Assembly (NCBI RefSeq): GCF_019219075.1
Contig: NZ_JAHUWJ010000010.1
Location: forward strand, 1-64,000
Origin: Chitinophaga sp. sic0106
GTDB lineage: Bacteria; Bacteroidota; Bacteroidia; Chitinophagales; Chitinophagaceae
Direction of reading: 5' to 3'
DNA length: 64,000 bases
The position numbers were made by a program, and so were the translations under genes. Below are positions 7,669-16,243 of the stretch, one piece after another; position 1 is the stretch's first letter, and each line of letters starts with the position of its first letter. The notes below the pieces were generated by a model. It was given only the letters and a program-made list of their open reading frames with translations. It was not told where the DNA came from and ran no database searches.

Positions 7669-8919
7669 ATGGAAACATACAATAATACCGTATTAACTAC
7701 CGAACCCGGAACAAAAGCTGGCAATCAGCTCTATACGCTTGACAGTAAGCTACTTACCATCCGTATAGATGAATTTGCCAACAGGCGCCTGGTCAGTGGC
7801 GCTATGACCGGCGCTCATATTCTCATCCTGCAGAAAGGGAAAGTAATGTATAACAAAGCTGTAGGGTATGCGGATGTGGCCTCGGGAACACCTATGCGGA
7901 CAAACCACATTTTCCGGGTGGCATCACAAACAAAAGCCGTTACCAGCGTGGCCGCACTGATGTTGCTGGAGGAAGGCTGCTATCGCCTGGATGATCCGCT
8001 GCACAAGCATATTCCAGCATTTAAAGACACTGCTGTACTCGATACCTACCATGAAAAGGACGGTACTTATACTACCCTTCCGGCAAGAAGGCCCATCACC
8101 ATCCGGGATCTTTTCACACACACTTCCGGCATAGGCTATGGCGGCATTTCAGAAGATCCGCGCATGAACGCCATTTACGCCAAATCCGGTCTGGGATTTG
8201 TTTTCGGCACGCATGAATCTTTACAGACCCTGGTCGGAAAACTTGCCGCGCTGCCATTACTGCACCATCCCGGCGACGCCTTTACGTACGGCCTCAATAC
8301 TGATATCCTTGGCTATCTGGTGGAGTTATGGAGCGGACAAACGCTGGAACAATTTTTCCAGGAGCGGATATTCGATCCGCTGGACATGCACGATACCCAT
8401 TTCCATCTGCCTTTGGAAAAGGAACATCGCCTGGTAACGCTGCAACAACGAATTGATGGTAAGCTGCAAAAGGTGAACGGATTGCTTTTTAACGGCGTAG
8501 ATCCGCAATATCCCACAGATCCGCATACCATTCATTCGGGTGGCGGTGGACTCAGCAGTACTGCTATGGACTATGCACAATTTCTTTTGATGCTGGAATC
8601 AGGCGGCACCTACAAGGGACATCGCTTTTTGAGTCCGGCTACCATTGCGCAAATGCGCGTGAATCACCTTACCGGCAGTGCCAATACAGACCAGTTGCAA
8701 TTCGGTTTAGGCGTGGCCGTTATTAGTCCACGTACGCAGCACCTGGTGCCTGCCGGCATAGGAACCATCTATTGGGGAGGAGCTTTCAATACTAAATACT
8801 GGCAGGATCCGGAGTCGGGGATCATCGGTATCATCTTAACACAGGAATACCTGCCGGAAGATTTTAATTCACTCCGGGAAAACTTGCAGCAGGTGGTATA
8901 TGGTGCAGTATCGAATTGA
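7669..8919 (+). CDS. serine hydrolase of the beta-lactamase class C family
   Basis: This 416-residue protein belongs to the beta-lactamase/penicillin-binding esterase group. The nucleophile motif is SQTK (Ser86, Lys89), a Tyr motif lies in YGLNTDILG (Tyr207), and HSGGGGLSST near residue 290 replaces the third KTG-type box. No signal peptide is apparent, so it is more likely a cytoplasmic esterase or peptidase than a secreted lactamase. It is divergent from the HxlR regulator and followed 32 bp later by an FMN reductase, which suggests an HxlR-controlled pair. Confidence 0.85.
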   Translation: METYNNTVLTTEPGTKAGNQLYTLDSKLLTIRIDEFANRRLVSGAMTGAHILILQKGKVMYNKAVGYADVASGTPMRTNHIFRVASQTKAVTSVAALMLLEEGCYRLDDPLHKHIPAFKDTAVLDTYHEKDGTYTTLPARRPITIRDLFTHTSGIGYGGISEDPRMNAIYAKSGLGFVFGTHESLQTLVGKLAALPLLHHPGDAFTYGLNTDILGYLVELWSGQTLEQFFQERIFDPLDMHDTHFHLPLEKEHRLVTLQQRIDGKLQKVNGLLFNGVDPQYPTDPHTIHSGGGGLSSTAMDYAQFLLMLESGGTYKGHRFLSPATIAQMRVNHLTGSANTDQLQFGLGVAVISPRTQHLVPAGIGTIYWGGAFNTKYWQDPESGIIGIILTQEYLPEDFNSLRENLQQVVYGAVSN

Positions 8920-8951
8920 TCGCTTAAATTGCTGTTGCTAATTAACATGCT

Positions 8952-9527
8952 ATGATTAAGATTCTGGCTATTTCAGGAAGTACCAGGCAGCAGTCGTCCA
9001 ACCACCAGCTGATAGCAGCTATTGCGGAGCGTTATGCGGGGGAGGCGGAGGTCACGTTATACAACGGACTCACACAGTTACCGCATTTCAATCCCGACCT
9101 CGATCAGGAGCAGCCGCCGGAGGCGGTGGCCGCCTTTCGTGCGCAGTTACGAGCCGCGGATGCGGTTTTAATTTGTACACCTGAATATGCTATAGGCGTT
9201 CCCGGTAGTTTGAAGAATGCGATTGACTGGACGGTTTCCAGCATGGAGTTTTCGAAGAAGGCGGTGGCGCTGATCACTGCCGGTACATCCGGGGTACATG
9301 CCCATCAATCTTTGTTAGGCACCTTACTGATTATTGAGTCGAGGATAAGGGAGGAGATGCAGCTGGTAATACCGGCAATAAAAACGAAGATGAGTCCCGA
9401 AGGGGTGATTACGCACGGGGAAACGCTCACGGCGATTGACCGGCTGATGCATGCGCTCCTGGCCGTGGCTGTGGCCCCCCGGGAGGATGACGTCTACCTA
9501 CACCCACCTGCTTTTAATAAAGTATAA
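8952..9527 (+). CDS. NADPH-dependent FMN reductase family protein
   Basis: This 191-residue flavodoxin-like protein has the FMN phosphate-binding loop GSTRQQSSN at residues 9-17 and the family motif TPEYAIGVPGSLKNAIDWT. Members reduce FMN, quinones, azo dyes or chromate with NAD(P)H in the cytoplasm. It follows the serine hydrolase gene by 32 bp on the same strand and may be co-transcribed, which fits the electrophile-stress theme of the HxlR regulator upstream. Confidence 0.9.
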   Translation: MIKILAISGSTRQQSSNHQLIAAIAERYAGEAEVTLYNGLTQLPHFNPDLDQEQPPEAVAAFRAQLRAADAVLICTPEYAIGVPGSLKNAIDWTVSSMEFSKKAVALITAGTSGVHAHQSLLGTLLIIESRIREEMQLVIPAIKTKMSPEGVITHGETLTAIDRLMHALLAVAVAPREDDVYLHPPAFNKV

Positions 9528-9661
9528 GGCTATACGAAAAATGGTTATCACACTTAAATACCATTTTGGCGGGGAACTATTGCAGGTAAAGGAAAAATTA
9601 TTTCTTTTGCTGTGAATCCTATCCCTATTTGTCCTTATACCAGATAATAGTTCTTAAAAGT

Positions 9662-9687
9662 AACGGCTGCCAGTAACGGCAGCCGTT
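9662..9687. terminator. terminator between FMN reductase and ClC genes
   Basis: AACGGCTGCC and GGCAGCCGTT form 10-bp arms around AGTAAC, followed by further T residues on the plus strand. It lies between two convergent genes and can serve the FMN reductase transcript directly. Confidence 0.75.
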
Positions 9688-9712
9688 TTTGCTTTGCTTT
9701 TACGCTAAACTA

Positions 9713-11413
9713 TCAACGATTAAAAAGATGCCGACCCCGGACGAGCAGCTTGTTTCTGCGTCTTTTGACGGAAATAACCTGCTGATGCTGATCGCCGGTT
9801 TGGCGGAAGTTGGTATAGGCATCGAACACCAGGGCTGGCGTGATAATACCATTCAGCGTATTATCCGCAGTATTGAGAACAGGGAGGCTATTGAGTTTAT
9901 ATTCGCTCATGAGGGCTACGGCTACATGCAGCGGTGTATCAGGATATACGTAAATCTCTGTGTCTTTTGCATCTTCTTCCTGCCGGGCAGCCGCCATTAC
10001 GTCACCAGCTTTGAGGCGCTGGAGGATATCCGGCTCATATGCATCCGGTGTGGCAACCCCACGACGCTGGATTTTTTCCGTCATGATCGTTCCCTTCATC
10101 AAAAAGAAAGACACGAAATAGGAGGCCGTGCAGGCGCCTAAGAGTGGCAGCAGGCCGTGCGGCTGCATGGTTACTTCAAAGGCGAAGATTACCGCAGTGA
10201 GCAGCGCTCTGGCTGCGCCGGCAAACATCGCTGCCATGCCTATGAGTGCGCAGGTAGGGAGATTGATCTCGCTGTTTGGTACAAAGTGCATTACCATCAT
10301 GCCGATCAGTACACCAGTGGCGCCACCGATGGTAAGCAGAGGCGCCAGTGTACCACCACTGGTACCACTGCCCAGTGAGATTGACCACGAAATAAACTTG
10401 AGAATGCAGAGACCCAGCACCATTTGCAGTGGCAGGTTGCCGCTCAGCAGTTCTGTAATATTGTTATAGCCTACACCCAGGGTGTAAGGCGCAAAATAAC
10501 CTACCACACCAATGGCTACCGCACCAATGGCAGGCCACCACATCCAGTGGATAGGAATTTTTTCAAAAAGATCTTCTATCACGTAAATGCTCTTAGATAC
10601 CAGTGCAGCCAGCACACCAATGATAGCGCCAATACCTACATACCAGGCCAGTGCTGCTGCGGTGGGAGCGGCCAGTTCAGGCATAGGGAATACCGGCCCG
10701 GAACCAAACATAAGAATGTGCATGGCGGTGCCGGTGGCACACGCCAGCGCCACAGGAATTATTGTTTTGGGGCTGAATTCGAATAATAACAGTTCAATTG
10801 CCAGCAATACGGCGGCCACCGGCGTGCCGAAAATAGCGGCCATACCGGAGGTAGCCCCTGCCGTGAGCATGATTTTACGTTCATTGGGCGATATCCGCAT
10901 GATTTGCCCGGCAAAGGAGCCGAATGCACCGCCTGTGGAGATGATCGGGCCTTCCGCACCAAATGGCCCGCCTGTACCAATAGAAATGGCGGCAGACAAT
11001 GGTTTTAATATGGTAATAACCGGTTTGATTTTGCTTTCGTTGGTCAGTACCTGCTCCATGGCTTCGGGAATGCCATGACCACGAATGGCGGATGATCCGA
11101 GTCGCGCCATGATTCCAATAATAACCGCACCAATAATTGGTATGATGATCACCCATAAGCCTAATTGATTATGAGCGGGGCTTGCTTCTTCAAAAGAAAA
11201 TTTTCCATAAAAAGAGAGGTTGGTAATCAGGCTGATTAACGCTACTAGTCCTTTGGCGATGAAACCGATGATAATTGCATTAATCACTACCTGCACACAC
11301 ACATAGAACAATCTTCCAGACACTGCGTTTTCAGATGTTTTTTTGAGGTCATAGGCTGATTTATCCAGTGAAGGGGCAATAAATACTGCCGGCTTCCTAT
11401 TTTTGTGACTCAT
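9713..11413 (-). CDS. ClC family chloride channel/antiporter with CBS region
   Basis: This 566-residue integral membrane protein (counted from the Met at 11413) carries ClC signature loops: GHGIP at about 112-116, GAEGP at about 152-156 with the gating glutamate Glu154, and SGGTLAPL in the third ion-binding loop. A C-terminal cytoplasmic CBS-type region follows (PDTPLHVAVALMSEYKLNSLPVL). The frame extends upstream to 11461, but that part overlaps the promoter, so the Met in MSHKNRKPAVF is chosen. It is divergent from a Crp/Fnr regulator, and twin palindromes in the shared region suggest that regulator controls it. Confidence 0.9.
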   Translation of the reverse strand: MSHKNRKPAVFIAPSLDKSAYDLKKTSENAVSGRLFYVCVQVVINAIIIGFIAKGLVALISLITNLSFYGKFSFEEASPAHNQLGLWVIIIPIIGAVIIGIMARLGSSAIRGHGIPEAMEQVLTNESKIKPVITILKPLSAAISIGTGGPFGAEGPIISTGGAFGSFAGQIMRISPNERKIMLTAGATSGMAAIFGTPVAAVLLAIELLLFEFSPKTIIPVALACATGTAMHILMFGSGPVFPMPELAAPTAAALAWYVGIGAIIGVLAALVSKSIYVIEDLFEKIPIHWMWWPAIGAVAIGVVGYFAPYTLGVGYNNITELLSGNLPLQMVLGLCILKFISWSISLGSGTSGGTLAPLLTIGGATGVLIGMMVMHFVPNSEINLPTCALIGMAAMFAGAARALLTAVIFAFEVTMQPHGLLPLLGACTASYFVSFFLMKGTIMTEKIQRRGVATPDAYEPDILQRLKAGDVMAAARQEEDAKDTEIYVYPDTPLHVAVALMSEYKLNSLPVLNTADNTLNGIITPALVFDAYTNFRQTGDQHQQVISVKRRRNKLLVRGRHLFNR

Positions 11414-11430
11414 TATAGCGTATTTTTGTG

Positions 11431-11461
11431 CAAAATTATTGCCTTGGCAATATTTAAACAA
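11431..11461 (-). promoter_or_regulatory. promoter of the ClC gene
   Basis: On the minus strand TTG (11461-11459) and TAATTTTG (11438-11431) are separated by exactly 20 bp. The Crp/Fnr-type palindrome at 11437-11452 fills most of the spacer and touches the -7 box, an arrangement that would repress this promoter. Confidence 0.65.
11437..11452. promoter_or_regulatory. Crp/Fnr-type palindrome, copy 1
   Basis: TATTGCC and GGCAATA form perfect 7-bp arms around TT. The same arms recur at 11488-11507, with centres 53 bp apart, about five helical turns. The two sites lie between the ClC and Crp/Fnr genes. Confidence 0.65.
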
Positions 11462-11487
11462 GAATATCTGGTCATTTTATTAAAATA

Positions 11488-11507
11488 TTTATTGCCAAGG
11501 CAATAAA
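11488..11507. promoter_or_regulatory. Crp/Fnr-type palindrome, copy 2
   Basis: TTTATTGCCAAGGCAATAAA is a perfect 20-bp palindrome. Its core repeats copy 1 in reverse complement. It lies 15 bp upstream of the Crp/Fnr start codon and probably mediates autoregulation. Confidence 0.65.
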
Positions 11508-11522
11508 ATCTATATATAATCC

Positions 11523-12191
11523 ATGCATTTACATCAACATTGCTTCCTTTGCCAGCATAGTTTAGCCGAATGGCAGGCGGCCATTGCCACCAACGCCACC
11601 GTCCGGCATTTCAAGAAGAATGAGGTCATTTTCCATGAAAAAGAGGAAGTAAAAGGGGTGTATTTTATGCATTCAGGCAGGGTGAAGGTGCATAAAAAGT
11701 GGGGGGACGACAATAAGGACCTGATTGTAAAATTCGCTGCTGCAGGGGATATCCTGGGACACAGAGGGCTTGGGGAAGATCACTTTTACCCGGTGACTGC
11801 CACTGCCATTGAGGAAGTGGAGGCTTGCTTTATTACGGCAGAATTTTTCCACACCACCCTGCTGGTAAATCATGAGCTTGCTTACAAAATGGTGCTTTTT
11901 TACGGGAACGAGCTACAGCGTGCCGAGCAGGGCATGCGCGATATGGTACATATGAGTGCCAAAAGCAGGATGGCCAATGCGCTGCTGAAACTTTCCAGGA
12001 TTTTCGGAATAACGCCCCAGGGGGCCATACTGAGCACACTGAGTCGCCAGGAAATTGCTTCTTTTGCCGGCACTACGTACGAAACGCTTTTTAAAACGTT
12101 GAATGAATGGGTAGACGAAGGCATTGTGACCGTATCAGGCAAAGAAATCTCCATCTGCGATGAAAAGCGCCTGCGAAAGCTCATTGAATAA
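11523..12191 (+). CDS. Crp/Fnr family transcriptional regulator
   Basis: This 222-residue protein has an N-terminal cyclic-nucleotide-binding-like beta-roll (GVYFMHSGRVKVHKKWGDDN), a long dimer helix, and a C-terminal winged helix with LSRQEIASFAGTTYETLFKTLNEWVDEGIV. The N-terminus MHLHQHCFLCQH is rich in His and Cys and could bind a metal or cluster, although it has only two Cys and so is not a classical Fnr iron-sulphur set. The adjacent twin palindromes are its likely binding sites. The stop codon overlaps the ATG at 12191 of the NUDIX frame. Confidence 0.9.
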   Translation: MHLHQHCFLCQHSLAEWQAAIATNATVRHFKKNEVIFHEKEEVKGVYFMHSGRVKVHKKWGDDNKDLIVKFAAAGDILGHRGLGEDHFYPVTATAIEEVEACFITAEFFHTTLLVNHELAYKMVLFYGNELQRAEQGMRDMVHMSAKSRMANALLKLSRIFGITPQGAILSTLSRQEIASFAGTTYETLFKTLNEWVDEGIVTVSGKEISICDEKRLRKLIE

Positions 12192-12613
12192 TGAGTTATT
12201 TTTGCGGGATGGATTACATAAATTGTGTAGGACTTATTGTGCTGGAAAACCGGAAACTCTTACTGGCTTTTAGTCGCAATAAGCAGGCCTGGTACCTTCC
12301 CGGCGGAAAGGTAGATCCGGGAGAAACCAATCTGGAGGCTATCAGGCGTGAGATAAGGGAAGAACTTAACCTTGAGTTGACTCCAGAGCAGTTGCGCGAG
12401 TATTACTATATCGAAGCGCCCGCTTTCGGTGAAAACAATAAGCTGATGAAGCAGCACACTTATTTGTGCCAACTTACATCAATACCTCAACCTACGGCAG
12501 AAATAGAAGCGATTAGATTTTTTAGTCCTGCTGACTACAGCACGGAGCAGCACCAGGTACCTGGTGTCCTTACCGCGTTTCGTAAGCTGCAGGACGACGG
12601 CTTAATAGACTGA
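12191..12613 (+). CDS. NUDIX hydrolase
   Basis: This protein of up to 140 residues has the Nudix box GGKVDPGETNLEAIRREIREE, described here as G-x5-E-x7-REIREEL, with Asn at the usual Gly position near its end. Such enzymes hydrolyse nucleoside diphosphates linked to another group, for example oxidised dNTPs. The frame starts at 12191, sharing one base with the Crp/Fnr stop codon. The Met at 12209 (MDYINCVGL) is a likely alternative, as homologues usually begin there. Co-transcription with the upstream regulator is probable. Confidence 0.9.
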   Translation: MSYFCGMDYINCVGLIVLENRKLLLAFSRNKQAWYLPGGKVDPGETNLEAIRREIREELNLELTPEQLREYYYIEAPAFGENNKLMKQHTYLCQLTSIPQPTAEIEAIRFFSPADYSTEQHQVPGVLTAFRKLQDDGLID

Positions 12614-12620
12614 ACAAAAG

Positions 12621-13478
12621 ATGATTAAAAGAATTTTAGGTTTACTACTGCTGCTGATAGCAGGATCAGGGTTCTACGCACAGGAAGATACCACCAGGGT
12701 AGCCCAGGACACGCTGGATGTCGCCAAGACAATTGATACCACTGCTCCAGCTATTACTGCGGCAGATACCACCATTCTGTACCGCATCAACGGAACCTAC
12801 CTGCGTAGTATCTGGGATGATACCAAGTATACGGTAACGCGGCCACTTCATTGGGAGAAGAAAAATTTCATACAGGCGGGCGCGTTAGTAGGTTTGACTG
12901 GTGTACTGCTAGCAAGCGATTACAGTATAAAGCAATTTTTTGTACACAATCAAACTAACTTCTGGACCAGCGTTACCGATCAGATAGAGCCATTTGGCAA
13001 TGCCTACGCTCCTTACATTGTAGCAGGCATGTATGTGGCCGGCGTTATTACGCATGACCGTAAACTGGAGAGCGGTGGTTTAATGGCCGCAAAATCGCTC
13101 CTGATTTCCACTGCTGTTTATACGGTTATAAAAAGTGTGGTGCGACGTGGCCGCCCTACCTATTACGACAGTCCTTTTAATTTTGCGCCACCATTTAGCA
13201 AGGATAAACAACATACCTCTTTCCCCTCCGGACATAGCAATACAGTGATGACGGTAGCGACTGCCGTTGCCGAGTTATATGGCAAAGATCATCCGTGGGT
13301 GCCCTGGGTGGCCTATGGCATTGCCGGGTTAACAGGTATTACGCGGATGTACGAAAACCGCCACTGGAGCAGTGATATATTGATTGGCATGTCGCTGGGG
13401 CATTTTGTGACGAAGAGTGTGTTCCGCCATCATCGGGAGCTGGAACATAAGAAGGCGATGCAGTTGATGTTGCAGTAA
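12621..13478 (+). CDS. PAP2 superfamily phosphatase, exported
   Basis: This 285-residue protein begins with a signal peptide (about residues 1-20) and carries the three phosphatidic acid phosphatase motifs: K-x6-RP at Lys171-Pro179, PSGH at 202-205, and R-x5-H-x3-D at Arg242, His248 and Asp252. It probably dephosphorylates lipid phosphates such as undecaprenyl diphosphate at the envelope. Hydrophobic stretches near 85-100 and 130-145 could anchor it. It follows the NUDIX gene by 7 bp, so the two are likely one transcript. Confidence 0.9.
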   Translation: MIKRILGLLLLLIAGSGFYAQEDTTRVAQDTLDVAKTIDTTAPAITAADTTILYRINGTYLRSIWDDTKYTVTRPLHWEKKNFIQAGALVGLTGVLLASDYSIKQFFVHNQTNFWTSVTDQIEPFGNAYAPYIVAGMYVAGVITHDRKLESGGLMAAKSLLISTAVYTVIKSVVRRGRPTYYDSPFNFAPPFSKDKQHTSFPSGHSNTVMTVATAVAELYGKDHPWVPWVAYGIAGLTGITRMYENRHWSSDILIGMSLGHFVTKSVFRHHRELEHKKAMQLMLQ

Positions 13479-13513
13479 AAACTTTTCAAATAACTTTTCA
13501 ATATACAGTTAAG

Positions 13514-13543
13514 AAGTCAGATGCCGTTTGGTAGCTGACTTTT
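13514..13543 (+). terminator. probable terminator after PAP2 gene
   Basis: AAGTCAG and CTGACTT pair around an inner CC/GG stem and a GTTT loop, followed by TT. It lies 36 bp after the PAP2 stop codon. Confidence 0.55.
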
Positions 13544-13574
13544 GCTATTAGAGAAAAACGGACGTTACATTATT

Positions 13575-13602
13575 CGGATACACTATTGTGAGATACGGAT
13601 AC
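13575..13602. promoter_or_regulatory. two CGGATAC direct repeats upstream of AKR, probable AraC sites
   Basis: CGGATAC occurs at 13575-13581 and again at 13596-13602, 21 bp apart or two helical turns. This is typical of AraC-family half-sites. The same heptamer occurs twice as an inverted repeat inside the start of the downstream AraC gene (14724-14751). Confidence 0.5.
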
Positions 13603-13651
13603 TTTTTCAAATTTACCCATTGTGACCTTTGCATGGTAAAACAGAAAGTAT

Positions 13652-14665
13652 ATGAGCATGATCACAAAAAGAAAGCTAGGCACCCAGGGGTTAGAAATAC
13701 CCGCCATTGGTTTAGGTTGTATGGGTATGACCGTTTTTGCCGGCGGCAGCAATATCTATGGCCCGGCAGATGAAACGGAAGCTATAAAAACAATTCACCG
13801 TTCCCTGGAGCTAGGTGGCAACTTTTTAGACACCGCCGACATTTATGGCCCCTTCCTGAATGAGCAATTAATAGCCAAAGCGATTAAAGGCAATCGGGAC
13901 AAATATATCATTGCTACTAAATTTGGATATGAGATTGATGACAACAATCAACCGACCTGGCGAATTAACGGACAAAAAGGATATGTGAAAAAAGCGGTTG
14001 AAAAGTCGCTCCGCAGCCTGGGAACGGATTATATCGACTTATATTATTTACATCGGCTAGATCCCCAAACGCCCATAGAGGAAACAGTAGGTAGTATATC
14101 CGACCTGATAAAGGAAGGAAAAGTAGGCTATATCGGTTTGTCAGAAGTATCCAGTGAAACCATCATCAAGGCACATGGAATACATCCTGTTACAGCAGTA
14201 CAATCAGAATATTCGTTGTTCGAAAGAAGCGTAGAAGAGGCAGGCATTATTAACACACTGCATCAACTTGGGATAGGCTTTGTCGCTTATTCTCCGTTGG
14301 GCCGCGGGTATCTTACCGGCAATATTCGCAGGCCAGAAGACTTACCTGCTGACGATTTCAGAAATACGATGCCACGATTTCAGGGGGATCAACTGGTAAA
14401 AAACCTGGAACTGGCAGCCGCCGTTACTTCCCTGGCTACAGAAAAAGGGGTTACTCCTTCCCAGCTGGCGATTGCCTGGGTATTATCGAAGGGGCACACG
14501 CCTATACCTGGTACCAAACGAGTGAAGTACCTGGAACAAAATATAGCAGCTACTGCAATTACCTTAACAGCGGATGACTTGGATCGCCTGGCATCCATCA
14601 TTCCGGCAGGTACCGTACTGGGCGACCGGTACGACAAAGCATCGATGAGTATCATTGACCAGTAA
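13652..14665 (+). CDS. aldo/keto reductase
   Basis: This 337-residue TIM-barrel oxidoreductase has the AKR catalytic tetrad context: FLDTADIYG (Asp and Tyr), IIATKFGYE (Lys) and YYLHRLD (His). The C-terminal IPGTKRVKYLEQN binds NADPH. It resembles the AKR13/YajO-like group that reduces aldehydes and ketones. An AraC regulator follows 28 bp after its stop codon, and CGGATAC repeats lie in its promoter, so it is probably the regulator's main target. A second Met at 13658 is an alternative start. Confidence 0.92.
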   Translation: MSMITKRKLGTQGLEIPAIGLGCMGMTVFAGGSNIYGPADETEAIKTIHRSLELGGNFLDTADIYGPFLNEQLIAKAIKGNRDKYIIATKFGYEIDDNNQPTWRINGQKGYVKKAVEKSLRSLGTDYIDLYYLHRLDPQTPIEETVGSISDLIKEGKVGYIGLSEVSSETIIKAHGIHPVTAVQSEYSLFERSVEEAGIINTLHQLGIGFVAYSPLGRGYLTGNIRRPEDLPADDFRNTMPRFQGDQLVKNLELAAAVTSLATEKGVTPSQLAIAWVLSKGHTPIPGTKRVKYLEQNIAATAITLTADDLDRLASIIPAGTVLGDRYDKASMSIIDQ

Positions 14666-14670
14666 TTATT

Positions 14671-14678
14671 TACTTTTG
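14671..14678 (+). promoter_or_regulatory. -7 promoter box of the AraC gene
   Basis: TACTTTTG matches TAnnTTTG exactly and lies 15 bp before the ATG at 14694. I see no good TTG at the usual upstream distance, so activity may depend on an activator or on read-through from the AKR gene. Confidence 0.4.
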
Positions 14679-14693
14679 TATTCAATCAATGAC

Positions 14694-15605
14694 ATGAAAA
14701 AAGAGGCGCCATATCACATCAAAACAGTATCCGAGCAACATCGGATACTGTCGCTACCAATGCCACAGCATCCTCTTGTCAGTGTGTTTAACTTTGAGGA
14801 CATGGAGTATCCTGCAGATGAAAAATACCGCTGCGTGACATTGGATTTATATACTATCTCCATTAAGAAAGAAGCAGATCAAAAAGTTAAATACGGACAA
14901 AGTCATTACGATTTTGATGAAGGAGTGATGTCGTTTATTGGTCCCAAACAAGTCATATCAAACATATCGGAGGGACACCATCCCAAAGGTTGGTGTTTGG
15001 TTTTTCATCCCGACTTCCTGGGCAAGCATCCGCTGGCCGCGAAAATTAAAACCTATGACTTTTTTGGGTATGCCGCCAACGAAGCCTTGCATCTTTCAGA
15101 AAAGGAAGAAGAAACCATCCTTACAATAATGCAGCTCCTGCGTACAGAAATTAACAAGTCGATAGATGCTTACAGTGAAAGTGTGCTGCTTTCTTATATT
15201 GACCTGATATTGAGTTACTCCGACCGGTTTTACCACCGGCAGTTTCTGACACGTAAAGCATTGAGTAATGATATATTGGCAAAATTCGAATCTTTACTAT
15301 CTGCATATTTTTCGGACCATCACACGCATCAACTGGCTTTACCTTCCGTTCAATACTTTTGCGACCAACTGCATATTTCCCCCAATTACCTAAGTAACAT
15401 GCTACGTTCTTTAACTGGCAAGAGTACGCAGCAACATATGCAGGATATGCTGATAGAAAAATCCAAAGAGTTGCTCACCACCACCAACCTTACTGTGGCT
15501 GAAATAGCGTACCTGTTTGGCTTTGGTTACCCTCAATCCTTTAACAAGTTGTTTAAGCACAAAACAAATTACACCCCCTTGGCTTACAGAAAACTTTTCA
15601 ATTAA
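14694..15605 (+). CDS. AraC family transcriptional regulator
   Basis: This 303-residue protein has an N-terminal cupin-like sensing domain (GVMSFIGPKQVISNISEGHHPKGWCLVFHPDFL) and a C-terminal double helix-turn-helix, ending with the family signature VAEIAYLFGFGYPQSFNKLFKHKTNYTPLAYRK. The frame is open from 14655, but the ATG at 14694 follows the stop of the AKR gene and is preferred. A 10-bp-arm inverted repeat built on CGGATAC lies within codons 11-20, which may be an internal operator for autoregulation. Confidence 0.9.
   Translation: MKKEAPYHIKTVSEQHRILSLPMPQHPLVSVFNFEDMEYPADEKYRCVTLDLYTISIKKEADQKVKYGQSHYDFDEGVMSFIGPKQVISNISEGHHPKGWCLVFHPDFLGKHPLAAKIKTYDFFGYAANEALHLSEKEEETILTIMQLLRTEINKSIDAYSESVLLSYIDLILSYSDRFYHRQFLTRKALSNDILAKFESLLSAYFSDHHTHQLALPSVQYFCDQLHISPNYLSNMLRSLTGKSTQQHMQDMLIEKSKELLTTTNLTVAEIAYLFGFGYPQSFNKLFKHKTNYTPLAYRKLFN
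14724..14751. promoter_or_regulatory. inverted repeat inside the AraC coding region
   Basis: ACAGTATCCG and CGGATACTGT form perfect 10-bp arms around an 8-bp spacer. The core CGGATAC matches the two direct repeats before the AKR gene, which argues that this is a real binding site within the coding sequence. Confidence 0.45.
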
Positions 15606-15617
15606 TCAGAATTCCCC

Positions 15618-15640
15618 TAATTTTGTAACGATTACTACAA
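15618..15640. promoter_or_regulatory. -7 box and operator of the TetR gene
   Basis: TAATTTTG (15618-15625) is an exact -7 box. It overlaps the imperfect 18-bp palindrome TTGTAACGATTACTACAA at 15623-15640, which is nearly repeated at 16244-16261 before the SDR gene. Confidence 0.6.
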
Positions 15641-15643
15641 AAT

Positions 15644-16225
15644 ATGAAAGGAAGACCATCTACATTTGACCAGGAATATGTATTAGGACTGGCCCAACAG
15701 GTATTCTGGCAAAAGGGATATGCCGCAACATCGCTGGATGATTTATTAAAAGCTATGGAGATGGGCAGTGGCAGCTTTTACAATACCTTCAAAGGTGGGA
15801 AAAAGGAACTTTTCAGGAAGGCTATTCAGCAGCGCAGGACGGCTTTTATGGCATTCAAAGCGCAACTAAAGGGGAGCGCTTCTCCTGTAGATGACATCAA
15901 AGGATTTTTCCGGTCCTTGGCTACAGCCAGTGAGCAGGAACACCTGAAAGGCTGTATTATAGCCAATACCGTGGTAGAAATGACCTTTATAGATGCGCAA
16001 CTGGAGGAAGAAGCGGTAGCCATTTTAAAAGAAGTGGAAAAAATGTTTGCCTGGGCCATTCAGCAAGGAAAGGATACCGGTGCTATTCAAAACCCATCTT
16101 CTGCTGAATTACTGGCGCGATACCTGATTACCGTATGGAACGGCCTGAACGTGACCAGGCGGATGTATCCGCATGCTCAAGGTTTGCAGAAATTAATTGA
16201 GCTTCAACTGTCAGTATTAAGCTGA
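15644..16225 (+). CDS. TetR/AcrR family transcriptional regulator
   Basis: This 193-residue regulator begins with a TetR helix-turn-helix: DQEYVLGLAQQVFWQKGYAATSLDDLLKAMEMGSGSFYNTF, quoted only in part here as AATSLDDLLKAMEMGSGSFY. The C-terminal region resembles TetR_C_6/YxaF-type ligand domains. It starts 4 bp after a palindrome that also stands before the next gene, an SDR, so it probably represses itself and that SDR until an inducer binds. Confidence 0.92.
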   Translation: MKGRPSTFDQEYVLGLAQQVFWQKGYAATSLDDLLKAMEMGSGSFYNTFKGGKKELFRKAIQQRRTAFMAFKAQLKGSASPVDDIKGFFRSLATASEQEHLKGCIIANTVVEMTFIDAQLEEEAVAILKEVEKMFAWAIQQGKDTGAIQNPSSAELLARYLITVWNGLNVTRRMYPHAQGLQKLIELQLSVLS

Positions 16226-16243
16226 CTTTTTTCTGGTCAATTA

